Shown piece by piece: positions 6,864-15,581 of a stretch of 64,000 bases of DNA (position 1 is the stretch's first letter; every line of letters starts with the position of its first letter). This DNA is from Prochlorococcus sp. AG-436-D21 (GTDB lineage: Bacteria; Cyanobacteriota; Cyanobacteriia; PCC-6307; Cyanobiaceae). The DNA lies in the NCBI GenBank assembly GCA_003212655.1, contig QCPF01000001.1, positions 1 to 64,000 of the forward strand, given 5' to 3'. The position numbers and the translations under genes are program-made. Below the pieces are notes generated by a model that was not told where the DNA came from, made no database searches, and worked only from the letters and a program-made list of their open reading frames with translations.

Positions 6864-8570
6864 TTATGAAGAACAACTGTAATGAGATACTCCTCCATAG
6901 TTAAAATACTGGCTTGGCTTTAGTCGATTATATTTTTGATCTATTTCTGGGGGTTGTTCTACATATGGATTGCTAAAGACATCCTGTAACTCTTTTATTT
7001 TTTTATAATTTCCCTTTTCAGCTTCTTCATATGCTGGAACGACCATCCATTCGCGCCAAGTATAGACTGGATTAAGGGATTTCATTGATGCCGATTTTGC
7101 TTTAATATTTCCCTCTTTCTTCAAGACTGATTGCCAGTTTTCAAGCCATACTTCCCACCTATTATTGAGCTCGTCATTAATTGGTAAATAGAAACAGTCT
7201 TCTAAAGAATCTAAGTTATCAGGTATTTCAGACAGTTTACGGAACAAAATTGTATAATCCGCTTTTGAAATGACCATGAGATTAAAAAATTCATTTATTA
7301 GAGTTTCGTTGTAATGTGCTAAACCAAGCTTGTTTGCCCACATTTTCATCAATTCGTTATTCATTAATTCAGAAAAGTCTTTTTCGATTTGACCTAACTT
7401 TTCTTGACCTTGTTTGCTTTGTGAAAGTAACGGACTAAGAGATGAACAGAATGTTTTAAAGTTGATTGCCGCTGCAGAAGGTTGGTTAAAAAATGAGAAA
7501 TGTTCACCTCCACCTGTCCATGGCTGAAATCTTGGATCAAATAATTCACAGAATCCAAAGGGGCCATAATCCAATGTATAACCTCCAGCAGCACAATTAT
7601 CACTATTGAAATTACCCTGGCAATAACCAACTCTCATCCAGTTGGCTATAAGTGATATAAGTCTTGATCTGTATAAAGAAGCCAGTTTTATTACTTTACT
7701 TTCAATTGAAATCTCATATTCAATTTCATCTTTATAATTTCTATCAATTAGATGTTGAACTATCATCTTTAGTTCATTGAGGGCCTCATCATGCGCATTA
7801 TTACGAACTCGTCTTGCAAAAAGTTCAATCTGGCCTACACGTAAAAAAGATGGAGCGACTCTTGTAGTAATTGCCGCTTGATTATCAATCATGATATCAG
7901 GTTCAAAATATCTGGATCCTTTTGAATACCACGGTCTTCTAACTATTTCTGAACGTGAGACATAAAGTGTTAAAGATCTTGAGGTAGGGATTTCCAAGGA
8001 ATCCATTAATTCCTGTGCGAGAAATTCTCGTACGCTAGACCTTAAGACAGCTCTGCCATCTGCTCCACGACAGTATGGAGTTGGACCTCCTCCTTTAAGT
8101 TGCATTTCCATTCTTTTCCCATTGAATAAACCTTCAAAAACAGAAATTGCCCTGCCATCACCATAACCATTGCCAGTTCCAAAGGGACATTGTTGGGTAT
8201 ATTCAGTTCCGTAAATTGATAATGCATAACCTGTTGCCCAACCAACAGGACTCATTGGATAATTAGCAACAGAAATATCACCTGAGAAAAAACGACAAAA
8301 ATTCTTGTCCTTAGTAAGGTCTGAGCTTAGCCTTAGTTCTTTAAAAAGTTTCTTGCTATGAGAAATATATTCTGGTTCTGGAATAGCAGTTGGAACAACT
8401 GGTACATAATGACCTGAATATACTGAACGCGGCTTATGATCATTTCCATCTTTTGTTGATTGAGGATCTGCTTTAAGAGAATTCATAAAAGAATAGTCAG
8501 ATAGTTGAGAAAATTCAGAAAAATTTTCTGTAAGCTTTACTTTTAATGAATCGGATTTGGTTGACATCAA
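6864..8570 (-). CDS. selO: Protein adenylyltransferase SelO (YdiU/UPF0061 family)
   Basis: SelO is a pseudokinase-fold enzyme that transfers AMP to Ser, Thr or Tyr of proteins and links to redox stress. Seen here: the hallmark GGGPTPYCRGADGRAVLRSS, the following REFLAQELM, RVGQIELFARR, and the metal/catalytic-loop region YCQGNFNSDN with the GGYTLDYGPFGF motif. The length, 568 aa, exceeds typical proteobacterial forms (about 480) because of N-terminal and C-terminal extensions. A DUF name of UPF0061 is the same family. Single gene unit, convergent with the cupin gene. Confidence 0.93.
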   Translation of the reverse strand: MMSTKSDSLKVKLTENFSEFSQLSDYSFMNSLKADPQSTKDGNDHKPRSVYSGHYVPVVPTAIPEPEYISHSKKLFKELRLSSDLTKDKNFCRFFSGDISVANYPMSPVGWATGYALSIYGTEYTQQCPFGTGNGYGDGRAISVFEGLFNGKRMEMQLKGGGPTPYCRGADGRAVLRSSVREFLAQELMDSLEIPTSRSLTLYVSRSEIVRRPWYSKGSRYFEPDIMIDNQAAITTRVAPSFLRVGQIELFARRVRNNAHDEALNELKMIVQHLIDRNYKDEIEYEISIESKVIKLASLYRSRLISLIANWMRVGYCQGNFNSDNCAAGGYTLDYGPFGFCELFDPRFQPWTGGGEHFSFFNQPSAAAINFKTFCSSLSPLLSQSKQGQEKLGQIEKDFSELMNNELMKMWANKLGLAHYNETLINEFFNLMVISKADYTILFRKLSEIPDNLDSLEDCFYLPINDELNNRWEVWLENWQSVLKKEGNIKAKSASMKSLNPVYTWREWMVVPAYEEAEKGNYKKIKELQDVFSNPYVEQPPEIDQKYNRLKPSQYFNYGGVSHYSCSS

Positions 8571-8945
8571 ATTTGTTATCTATTCTTTGAGGCGCTCTAA
8601 TTTCTTTAAATTAAACACCTAAATGTATCTTATATAGATTCTATTAGGGATGTTTTTTGGCGATACGTTTGAGATTAAATATAAGTTAAAAGTTAATACT
8701 TAATTAAAAAAAATGGATCCGAGGTAAGACATTTTTATGGAAAAAATTTTTTGGCTTTTAAAAAATAAAAAGAACTTCTCCAATATATTAATTTTTAAAC
8801 AATAACCACTGCAAATATTTATACATTCAAGATCTTTCTTAGATTGCTTTTAAATAATTTGAAAAAAGTTTCAAAATTTAATTTGTTGATCGACTTATAC
8901 CACCCCCCCCCCTTATTTCCGCACTATATTTCTTGTAAAAATTTT
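8571..8945. other. Noncoding stretch with a 10-nt poly-C tract
   Basis: About 375 bp between selO and the symporter gene with no convincing ORF. It contains a run of ten C at 8903-8912 in an otherwise A/T-rich stretch, 33 bp beyond the 3' end of the symporter gene. No hairpin partner for it was found nearby. Confidence 0.6.
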
Positions 8946-10289
8946 CTAACTTACCCATCCTTTCAGCAAATCAAATACACTAATAAATAGTCCAAAACCA
9001 ATAATTGGAGGGGCAACCCATCTTGTCATGAATTTCAAATAACGTGTCGTTTTGATTCCAACTTTTGAATCACTAAGTTCTTCATTAAATTTTCCAGGTA
9101 CTACCCATCCCATAAAGAAAGTAACCAAGAATCCACCAAAGATCAGTAATACGCCACCAAAAATCGAATCAACTGTTCCAAGAATATTTAAATTTAATGC
9201 AGAAGGAATGCCTGCTAAGAATAGGAAAAGAGTTATCAACCAAACCGATTTTTCTCTTTTAAAGCCGAATTTATCCATTAATGAGGAAACTGGAACCTCC
9301 AATAATGAAACAGATGAAGTTATGGCTGCGATATAAGCTAGTGCAAAAAATGCAACAGCTACAATTCTTCCTGCTGCACCATATGATCCTAGACCTGTTG
9401 GAATTGAGATGAATAAAGCACCAACAGTGGATTCAGAAATGGCGTCACTTAAACCGAATGTTAAAACTATTGGAAAAGTTATAAATCCAGCCATTAGTCC
9501 AACCAAAGTATCTAATGATGCAACTCCAACACTTAGTTTTGGAAGATTACTTTTTTTATTTAAATAGGATGCGTAGGTAACCATAATTCCAATCCCTAAG
9601 CTTAATGAAAAGAATGCTTGTGTAAAAGCGTTTCTTATTGTTTGAGGATTTCTCAATTCATTAAAATCAAACTTAAGTAGAAATGTTTTATATCCTTCCC
9701 ATGCTCCTGAAAGTGAAGTAGCCCAAATAGCAAGAATCACAATAATTATGAAAAGGATTGGCATGAAATATCTAGTAACCTTTTCTATACCTTTTTTTAT
9801 ACCTGATGAGACTATTATTGCTGTAAGTACAAGACTTAATAGGTGGCCCAACAAAACACTGCTGCCGCTACTAATCGAGCCAAAGAAGGTTTCTGCTTCA
9901 GTTAAATTCTTTGGTAATCCAAAAAATAAAGAATGGAACAAGGTATCTGCAGTCCATCCCATTATCACTGAATAATATGATGCTATTCCTAAAGGAGCTA
10001 TAAAGAAAAGAATTCCTAATGGATACCAATTCTTCCCTGCCAGCTTTACAGGAGCAAGCAATGTGCTTGCCATTGCGTTTCTCCCTAGAGCCATTTCAGC
10101 AACAAATACCGGAAGACATACAATTAAAACGATCAATATATATAAAAGTACAAACGCCGCACCTCCACCCTGAGATGCTCTGTAAGCAAAACCCCAAAGG
10201 TTGCCTAGACCTACTGCACTACCAGCAGCTGCGAGAATGAATCCTAGCTTACTAGTCCATTGTTCTCTCTGAGAAATTTTTGAGTCCAA
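8946..10289 (-). CDS. NSS-family sodium-dependent transporter (neurotransmitter:Na+ symporter type)
   Basis: An integral membrane protein of 447 aa with about 11-12 helices and the LeuT-fold NSS signature in TM1, AAAGSAVGLGNLWGFAY, where backbone and Asn residues form the Na+ sites. Bacterial members import amino acids or related amines with Na+; the substrate cannot be set by sequence. The second signature region SLSLGIGIMVTYASYL (TM6 region) is also present. Length fits bacterial NSS proteins with reduced C-terminus. Confidence 0.93.
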   Translation of the reverse strand: MDSKISQREQWTSKLGFILAAAGSAVGLGNLWGFAYRASQGGGAAFVLLYILIVLIVCLPVFVAEMALGRNAMASTLLAPVKLAGKNWYPLGILFFIAPLGIASYYSVIMGWTADTLFHSLFFGLPKNLTEAETFFGSISSGSSVLLGHLLSLVLTAIIVSSGIKKGIEKVTRYFMPILFIIIVILAIWATSLSGAWEGYKTFLLKFDFNELRNPQTIRNAFTQAFFSLSLGIGIMVTYASYLNKKSNLPKLSVGVASLDTLVGLMAGFITFPIVLTFGLSDAISESTVGALFISIPTGLGSYGAAGRIVAVAFFALAYIAAITSSVSLLEVPVSSLMDKFGFKREKSVWLITLFLFLAGIPSALNLNILGTVDSIFGGVLLIFGGFLVTFFMGWVVPGKFNEELSDSKVGIKTTRYLKFMTRWVAPPIIGFGLFISVFDLLKGWVS

Positions 10290-10422
10290 AATTAAAATCG
10301 TTTTTTATAGTTGATTTATAACTCATAAATGAAAATTAGTTAACACTTTGCTTAATAAAAACTAATTTTTTTAGATTAATTTTTGGATAAAGTTTTAGAA
10401 TTGAAAAACTTTAATTATTCTT

Positions 10423-10704
10423 ATGACTATTGAAACGACTATTTTAGATTTTCAACTAAGTAATACCTATGAGGAGTATGAATCACATATGAATGCAAAA
10501 GAACAGCAGACGATGTTTGAAGAAATGGGAGTTACAACATTTTATATTGGTAAATCATTAGATGATCCTCAAAGGGCTACTGTAATTTTTCAAGGACCAG
10601 AAAATGTTTTATATGATATTTTTATTAATCCTGAAACAAAACCTATAGTTGAAGCTTCAGGACATATTTATGAGGGTACTAAAATAACACGCTGGATTTC
10701 TTAA
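10423..10704 (+). CDS. Small hypothetical protein, possibly DUF3764 (93 aa)
   Basis: A soluble protein with a ferredoxin-like pattern: a beta start, an acidic helix EEYESHMNAKEQQTMFEEMG, then beta strands with FYIGKSLDDPQRATVIFQG and a C-terminal GTKITRWIS. The spacing resembles antibiotic-biosynthesis-monooxygenase-like or DUF3764 proteins of picocyanobacteria. Name from memory; function unknown. Confidence 0.6.
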   Translation: MTIETTILDFQLSNTYEEYESHMNAKEQQTMFEEMGVTTFYIGKSLDDPQRATVIFQGPENVLYDIFINPETKPIVEASGHIYEGTKITRWIS

Positions 10705-10719
10705 AAAAATAATTCTTTA

Positions 10720-11019
10720 ATGAATTACCAACTTTTAATTGAATCATATGCATTTGGTTCAGCCCTTTCTGAGCAAGAAATAGAACTCTTAAGTCTTGAA
10801 CTTGAAACTCAAATAATGAACATAAATATATCAACAGAATTTGGATGTTTTAAATCTGCTCCCTCTCATATTTGCGAAAGTCTTAATTTAAAAAAAGATA
10901 CTTATTGGATAATGTGTCTTGCTGAAATATTAGATTTACATAAGCCCCCACAATTTGGGAAAACGAAAAGTGTGGAGGTTTTCGATTTACTTCTTGAAAG
11001 AGGACTTGTTATTGGCTAA
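10720..11019 (+). CDS. Hypothetical protein, paralogue of the 5102 gene (99 aa)
   Basis: Starts 16 bp after the previous stop, likely one transcript. Shares the AP-x-x-IC-x-x-L-x-L-x(4)-W and L-D-x-x-x-P pattern with the 96-aa protein at 5102. Soluble, mainly helical. Function unknown. Confidence 0.65.
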   Translation: MNYQLLIESYAFGSALSEQEIELLSLELETQIMNINISTEFGCFKSAPSHICESLNLKKDTYWIMCLAEILDLHKPPQFGKTKSVEVFDLLLERGLVIG

Positions 11020-11099
11020 TTAATTATTTATTTGATTATTAAAAATGAATTCTTTTTTTCTTTAGGCTGATAGGATTGTTTTTGGTCAGCAAAAAAAGA

Positions 11100-11456
11100 A
11101 TGGAAGATTCTGGTGAATTGATATTGGGAAATATTATTAAGCTAACCCGATCAAGTGAAAAGAAATTTAAACTTGGAAACTTTAAAGGAGCTTTAGACGA
11201 CAAAATTAAAGCTAATGAGATATTGAAATCTAAATCTTGTGATGAAAAAATTATTGAAAAATATAGAGAAGAATTATCTAGTTTGTACTTTTCAAAATTC
11301 GATCTTATATTTGATCATAAGCTTAAAATTGATGAAATAAAGAGAATTGAAATAGTACAAATGTTGGAACGTAAAAGTGAAGAAAAATTAAAAAAGCATG
11401 ATTACAGAGGAGCAATAAAAGCATTAAGAAGGGCAGAAAAATACATATCAAATTAA
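11100..11456 (+). CDS. Small TPR-like hypothetical protein
   Basis: Two helical repeats can be seen, KFKLGNFKGALDDKIKANEI and KLKKHDYRGAIKALRRAEKY, each with the G-x-x-x-x-A-x-x-x-x-x-x-A spacing of tetratricopeptide repeats. The track ORF begins at TTG 11076; the ATG at 11100 (118 aa) is preferred because the extra residues are not supported by a Shine-Dalgarno. Probably a scaffold or peptide-binding protein; partner unknown. Confidence 0.6.
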   Translation: MEDSGELILGNIIKLTRSSEKKFKLGNFKGALDDKIKANEILKSKSCDEKIIEKYREELSSLYFSKFDLIFDHKLKIDEIKRIEIVQMLERKSEEKLKKHDYRGAIKALRRAEKYISN

Positions 11457-11542
11457 AAAAACTACAAAAAAAATTTTAAGAAGTATTGCTTATTGTGTTT
11501 TTTTTAACTTAGCTTACATTTGAAATACTTAAGCAATAATTT

Positions 11543-11662
11543 ATGCAAAAACAAAAAAATAAAAATCTAAAAAAGGTTGAAAAAAAAGAATTAGATGTTT
11601 TAGATAGGTTTTTGAGGATTTTATGGAGAAAAGAGGTTGAATATAAAATAAATATCTCATAA
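11543..11662 (+). CDS. Very small basic hypothetical protein (39 aa)
   Basis: Reads MQKQKNKNLKKVEKKELDVL and ends EVEYKINIS. Strongly basic at the N-terminus. Supported only by reading frame and position between genes on the same strand. Confidence 0.35.
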   Translation: MQKQKNKNLKKVEKKELDVLDRFLRILWRKEVEYKINIS

Positions 11663-11686
11663 AAGCATATTTGAAGGAGATATCTT

Positions 11687-11803
11687 ATGAAACTTCGGAT
11701 AGGATTCCTTATTATACTTTTTATTTTTCACTCATTATCTGTTTTTGAGGTTAAAAAAAGAGTATTAAAAAATAAATTTAGAAGGGCTCAAAAAGTAAAT
11801 TAA
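11687..11803 (+). CDS. Very small membrane peptide (38 aa)
   Basis: A hydrophobic N-terminus (LRIGFLIILFIFHSLSVF) followed by a basic tail. A strong Shine-Dalgarno AAGGAGA lies 7 nt upstream of the ATG, unusual in this genome where most starts lack one, and favours real translation. Precedes the NRAMP-like gene by 16 bp. Confidence 0.5.
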   Translation: MKLRIGFLIILFIFHSLSVFEVKKRVLKNKFRRAQKVN

Positions 11804-11819
11804 ATCATTTGATTAAAAC

Positions 11820-13124
11820 ATGAATTTAACAAAAGGAATACAAAAAAGTTTAGGTCCAGGAATTGTTCTGGCTGGAGCAGCAATTGGGGGTTCTCATTTA
11901 TTGTCATCCACTACTGCTGGTGCAAGGTTTGGATTTTCATTAGTTGGCCTAATCCTTATTACTAATCTTTTGAAATATCCATTCTTGTTGGTTGGGACTA
12001 GATTTACGGCATCTACTGGTAAATCATTATTAGAAGGTTTTAAAGAAAGGAATTCCTTATATCTTCCTTTATTTCTAATAGTTAGTCTAATTACAGGTAC
12101 TTTCACAATAGCTGCTGTAAGTTTTGTCTCTGGTGTCCTTTTAACTAATATTCCCTTTTTCTCAACTTTTCCAGCTATGGATTTGTCGATAGGAATCCTG
12201 ATTGTTTCTGGAATGATATTAATTCTTGGTAAATATAAAGCCCTTGATAGAATTTCAAAATTTTTAGTATCTCTACTAACTTTATTAACATTATTTGCAG
12301 TTTTATCTCTTTTGTTCAAAGGTTCAATAAATGAGTCCTTAAATACGAGTTTTTTTGAACCAGAAATTAGCCCATGGAAGTTAACAAATTTAGCTTTTTT
12401 GATCCCTTTAATGGGATGGATGCCTTGCCCAGTAGAGTTATGTGTTTGGCCTTCTTTATGGATGTTTTCTAGAGCGAAAGATTCAAATTATAAGCCAAAT
12501 ATCAGTGAAGCAGAATTTGATTTTAATCTCGGTTACATAATAACCGTTGTTACGGCTATTTTCTTCCTTACTCTTGGAGCAATAACAATGTATGGTACTG
12601 GCGATGGAATGCTTTCCGGAAGTGGAGTCTCCTTTGCTCAAAAGTTAATACTCCTTTACACTAAATCCATTGGCAATTGGGCTAAATGGATCATAATACC
12701 TGCAGCATTTGCCGCAATGTTTAGTACTACAATTACATGTCTAGATGCATATCCAAGAAGTATCTCTGCTATTCAAGGCTTATTAAGAGGGACTGATTTT
12801 GGACGTATTGATTCCAAAGCAGAGCGAAATAGATTTCAACTTTGGATGATTATACATATCTTTGCATCACTAATAGCTTTGCTGATTGCAAGGTCTGGAG
12901 GTATAGGAGTAAAAGATTTTGTATTTGCTGCAATGACTGGAAGCTTTCTAACCGCACCGTTATTTGCATGGATGGCAATGGATACTATAAATAGCAAATT
13001 AGTACCAATTAAAAATAGATATGGATTTTTTCTAAAAACAATAAGTTGGATAGGATTAATTTTCTTAACATTATTTTGTTTATTGTTTATTGCAAATTCA
13101 TTTTTTGGGATTGGGATTTATTAA
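11820..13124 (+). CDS. NRAMP-superfamily transporter lacking the DPGN metal motif
   Basis: Polytopic membrane protein, 434 aa, about 11 helices, LeuT-like NRAMP fold. The TM1 region GPGIVLAGAAIGGSHLLSST stands where true NRAMPs have DPGN, and the TM6 region reads GWMPCPVEL with no canonical MPH metal site. NRAMP relatives with this GG-S-H pattern are known from other bacteria and may not carry Mn2+ or Fe2+. Annotation as a metal transporter would therefore be unsafe. The substrate is unknown. Confidence 0.8.
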   Translation: MNLTKGIQKSLGPGIVLAGAAIGGSHLLSSTTAGARFGFSLVGLILITNLLKYPFLLVGTRFTASTGKSLLEGFKERNSLYLPLFLIVSLITGTFTIAAVSFVSGVLLTNIPFFSTFPAMDLSIGILIVSGMILILGKYKALDRISKFLVSLLTLLTLFAVLSLLFKGSINESLNTSFFEPEISPWKLTNLAFLIPLMGWMPCPVELCVWPSLWMFSRAKDSNYKPNISEAEFDFNLGYIITVVTAIFFLTLGAITMYGTGDGMLSGSGVSFAQKLILLYTKSIGNWAKWIIIPAAFAAMFSTTITCLDAYPRSISAIQGLLRGTDFGRIDSKAERNRFQLWMIIHIFASLIALLIARSGGIGVKDFVFAAMTGSFLTAPLFAWMAMDTINSKLVPIKNRYGFFLKTISWIGLIFLTLFCLLFIANSFFGIGIY

Positions 13125-13205
13125 TTTGAAAATAAAAAATAATTAAAGGGTTGATTTTTCTTCAGAATTCGTTTTTGTAGAAATATATTATTTTTGGTAC
13201 TTATT

Positions 13206-13319
13206 ATGGTTATGCCTCAATCTACTTTAGAGAGCTTATTATTTTTTTTGATACTATCTCTTGTTGCTACTTACATTGTTAATTTAAAGTATTCTTCAAA
13301 GTTAAAAATACAGAAGTAG
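13206..13319 (+). CDS. Small single-TM hypothetical protein (37 aa)
   Basis: Reads MVMPQSTLESLLFFLILSLV with one membrane helix and a short basic tail ending KLKIQK. Absent from the ORF track. Size and topology fit small photosystem or cytochrome subunits, but no match is recognised. Confidence 0.45.
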   Translation: MVMPQSTLESLLFFLILSLVATYIVNLKYSSKLKIQK

Positions 13320-13348
13320 TTTCTTTATTTATCTTTTTTGAATTTGAT

Positions 13349-13546
13349 TTATTTCTTTGGATCACTCCAAGTTTCTTTGTATAACCAACTCAAAAAAGTA
13401 AGAGTAAGTATATTCCCAAATGCATAAGTAATTCCTAATAATGGGTCATAAATATTGGCAATAATCGTAGACATTATAAAGATTATTAACCCTGAAACAA
13501 CCAAATCCTGAATAGGCAAATGTTTAAAATCTACCGAATTTATCAT
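13349..13546 (-). CDS. Hypothetical membrane protein (65 aa)
   Basis: Two hydrophobic segments (about residues 14-33 and 39-56) separated by DPLLG, with a soluble end YKETWSDPKK. Single-gene minus-strand unit. Not recognised. Confidence 0.55.
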   Translation of the reverse strand: MINSVDFKHLPIQDLVVSGLIIFIMSTIIANIYDPLLGITYAFGNILTLTFLSWLYKETWSDPKK

Positions 13547-13563
13547 TTGATAATTGTTTTTAA

Positions 13564-13854
13564 ATGATTAAATTAATTATAAAACAAACAAGTGACTTAT
13601 TTATTTATAAGGCAATACCAAATATGAATAATTTTAGAATGGCAAAAATAATTATAGTTTTTTCATCATTATCTTATTTGAGTATTTCTTTTTTAAGAAA
13701 TTATAATTCTCCAGAAAATATAGAAAAAAGATGTATTCTTAAATTCGAAAAAGATTTTAAAAATAATTTGGAAACATCTCATGAAGAATGGAATCAAATT
13801 TTAGATTTAGCTGATAACAATTATTTAAAATGTATGGGTATTCCTCAGTATTAA
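13564..13854 (+). CDS. Hypothetical signal-anchored protein
   Basis: The first ATG gives 96 aa; a second ATG at codon 21 (MNNFRMAKIIIVFSSLSYLS) would put a hydrophobic signal or anchor at the N-terminus and is plausible. The remainder is charged and contains two Cys (RCILK, KCMGI). The stop lies 2 bp before the DUF2839-like start. Not recognised. Confidence 0.5.
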   Translation: MIKLIIKQTSDLFIYKAIPNMNNFRMAKIIIVFSSLSYLSISFLRNYNSPENIEKRCILKFEKDFKNNLETSHEEWNQILDLADNNYLKCMGIPQY

Positions 13855-13856
13855 TT

Positions 13857-14072
13857 ATGGGTGAGGCAAAGAGAAGAAAAAATTTAGGTATTCCGCCTAG
13901 AGAAAACACTGAAGATATAAAGTTGCCTCAACTTGATAAAAAAGTCATACAACAAAAAGTAAGGACTACATTGTATAAATATCCAATTATTCCTTTTCTT
14001 TTTTATGGAGCTGCAATATTGATCCTAATTGGAGGTTTATTTTATGTTTTCAAATTCTTTAATATTGCTTAA
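13857..14072 (+). CDS. DUF2839-like small membrane protein (71 aa)
   Basis: The track ORF starts at 13830 inside the previous gene; ATG 13857 gives the conserved N-terminus MGEAKRRKNLGIPPR, shared with the gene at 16280. A C-terminal membrane helix (about residues 47-66) follows. This cyanobacterial family is called DUF2839 from memory; function unknown. Confidence 0.75.
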   Translation: MGEAKRRKNLGIPPRENTEDIKLPQLDKKVIQQKVRTTLYKYPIIPFLFYGAAILILIGGLFYVFKFFNIA

Positions 14073-14252
14073 TTATGATGATTCTTTATTTTGTTATTTA
14101 TGATTTTTGGCATCATCAATTAAAAAAAACTTGAAGGATAATAAATGAACAATTTTTTTGTGCAAATATAATTAAATAAGTAATATATAAGAATTATTTA
14201 CGATTGACACCCTCATATAGTGTTGTAATTTTGAATTAAATTAAAACTATTT

Positions 14253-14387
14253 ATGAAAAAAATAAATAAAAAATATGCTGAAATTATGCGTCAAGCTGAT
14301 AAGGCAGTTGGAAGAAAAGAAGTAGTTAGTTTATTAAAAAAAGCTGCGATTATTATGTCTAAATCAGAGGAAAATTTAGCTGCTTAA
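14253..14387 (+). CDS. Small helical hypothetical protein (44 aa)
   Basis: Reads MKKINKKYAEIMRQADKAVG and continues to SEENLAA; an amphipathic two-helix peptide with KEVVSLLKKAAIIM. Clean ATG with an A/T-rich leader. Not recognised. Confidence 0.5.
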   Translation: MKKINKKYAEIMRQADKAVGRKEVVSLLKKAAIIMSKSEENLAA

Positions 14388-14396
14388 ATGATAAAG

Positions 14397-14528
14397 CTAT
14401 TTTATTAGGAAAAATAAAACACAATAAAGAATAATAGATGAGGATGCAGCCATAAAGATAAATGGTAATATCATGCCTGAGTTTAACCATCTTAAAAGTC
14501 TAATTTTTTTGCTTATTACTCTTGGCAT
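14397..14528 (-). CDS. Small single-TM hypothetical protein (43 aa)
   Basis: Basic N-terminus MPRVISKKIRLLRWLNSG then a membrane helix of about 22 residues. Convergent with the 44-aa gene, stops 9 bp apart. Not recognised. Confidence 0.45.
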   Translation of the reverse strand: MPRVISKKIRLLRWLNSGMILPFIFMAASSSIILYCVLFFLIK

Positions 14529-14753
14529 TTTTCCTTAATCTCTTATTTGCAACTTAACAAGTAAAATAATTGTGTAAATGATTAATTAATCTTTTTAAAT
14601 ATCACTCTTTAGCTATTTTGGAATTAAATTTTCTAAAGAAAATTATTTTAATTGCATCAGGATTTTTTATCTTTAGAGAAATTTTTAGGTAATTAATACC
14701 TTGTATTCTTCAAATTTCTTATGCAAGATTTAGAAACATTAAATTTCTAAATA

Positions 14754-15029
14754 ATGATTAAAAATTTAAAAGATGTCTTTGAAGAATTTAAAGATTATGA
14801 TTCAGAACTGTTACTTAAAATTCTAAATAATACATCACTAGAGAATGAAAAAGGTGATGATAAAGAACTATTTGTAGATGAAAATTGGAAGATTAATTCA
14901 AAAAATATGAGTAATATAATTCCTTCAGATAATTCAAATTTGAAAAGAATATTATCAGATATTTTCCCAAATAAAAAAATAGTGATTCAGGATAATAATG
15001 ATGGGTCGCAAACAATTCTCTTATCCTAA
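14754..15029 (+). CDS. Acidic hypothetical protein (91 aa)
   Basis: Soluble, acidic, helical N-terminal half (VFEEFKDYDSELLLKIL) and a C-terminal segment ending NNDGSQTILLS. ATG start. Not recognised. Confidence 0.5.
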   Translation: MIKNLKDVFEEFKDYDSELLLKILNNTSLENEKGDDKELFVDENWKINSKNMSNIIPSDNSNLKRILSDIFPNKKIVIQDNNDGSQTILLS

Positions 15030-15126
15030 TTTAGGAATTATTAAAACCTTATTTATACTATCTATTCAATATTTATTTTTTCGAGAAAAATTTAGTAAAA
15101 ATTACTCTCGCGGAATTTTTTTAAAG

Positions 15127-15222
15127 ATGTTATCGTTCACTAGCGTTCATCCAAGTTTATATCTCTGGACGCATGAAATGGGAGTAGGGAACGGGATTCT
15201 CATTAACTGCAAAAGACCATGA
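15127..15222 (+). CDS. Possible coupled small ORF (31 aa)
   Basis: Within a longer track ORF (14998), the ATG at 15127 gives MLSFTSVHPSLYLWTHEMGV and a stop overlapping the next start in an ATGA junction. Local G+C is higher than its neighbours. This might be a leader peptide for the 56-aa gene or chance; I do not recognise it. Confidence 0.3.
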   Translation: MLSFTSVHPSLYLWTHEMGVGNGILINCKRP

Positions 15223-15389
15223 ATAACCTCTTACAAATAAGAGAAAAAATCAAAAGAGCCAATAGGCTATATGAAGCTCAACTTTTGGCTAAAAAAAATG
15301 GAGAAGTTACTCCATACAGAAGATCCATCTTTGAAGAAAGAATCAAGAAAACACAAAAAGAAATGAAGTTGAAAGACTCAAAAAATTAA
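15219..15389 (+). CDS. Small basic helical protein (56 aa)
   Basis: Reads MNNLLQIREKIKRANRLYEA with strong charge and helix periodicity to the end KEMKLKDSKN. Overlaps the preceding small ORF by ATGA and is followed by a terminator at 15415. Not recognised. Confidence 0.55.
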   Translation: MNNLLQIREKIKRANRLYEAQLLAKKNGEVTPYRRSIFEERIKKTQKEMKLKDSKN

Positions 15390-15414
15390 ATTCTTTTTTG
15401 AAACTTATCAATTA

Positions 15415-15442
15415 AGAGGGGGTTTTAACCCTCTCTTTTTTT
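15415..15442 (+). terminator. Rho-independent terminator
   Basis: GAGGGGGTTTTAACCCTCTC hairpin with one mismatch followed by seven T, 26 bp after the 56-aa gene. Confidence 0.8.
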
Positions 15443-15581
15443 ATTTTTATAAAAACAACGTAACTATTAATTGATTTTTTCGATTATCGATTATTAAAAA
15501 GAACATAATTTTGATGCGTTTACTGTTGATTTAAATTATATAAATGGCAAATTTAATTCAGTAATTAAGAGGTAAATAAAT

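Noticed and set aside
14998-15222. 74-aa plus ORF as a full gene
   Set aside because: Its 5' part overlaps the 91-aa gene; only the region from ATG 15127 could be real.
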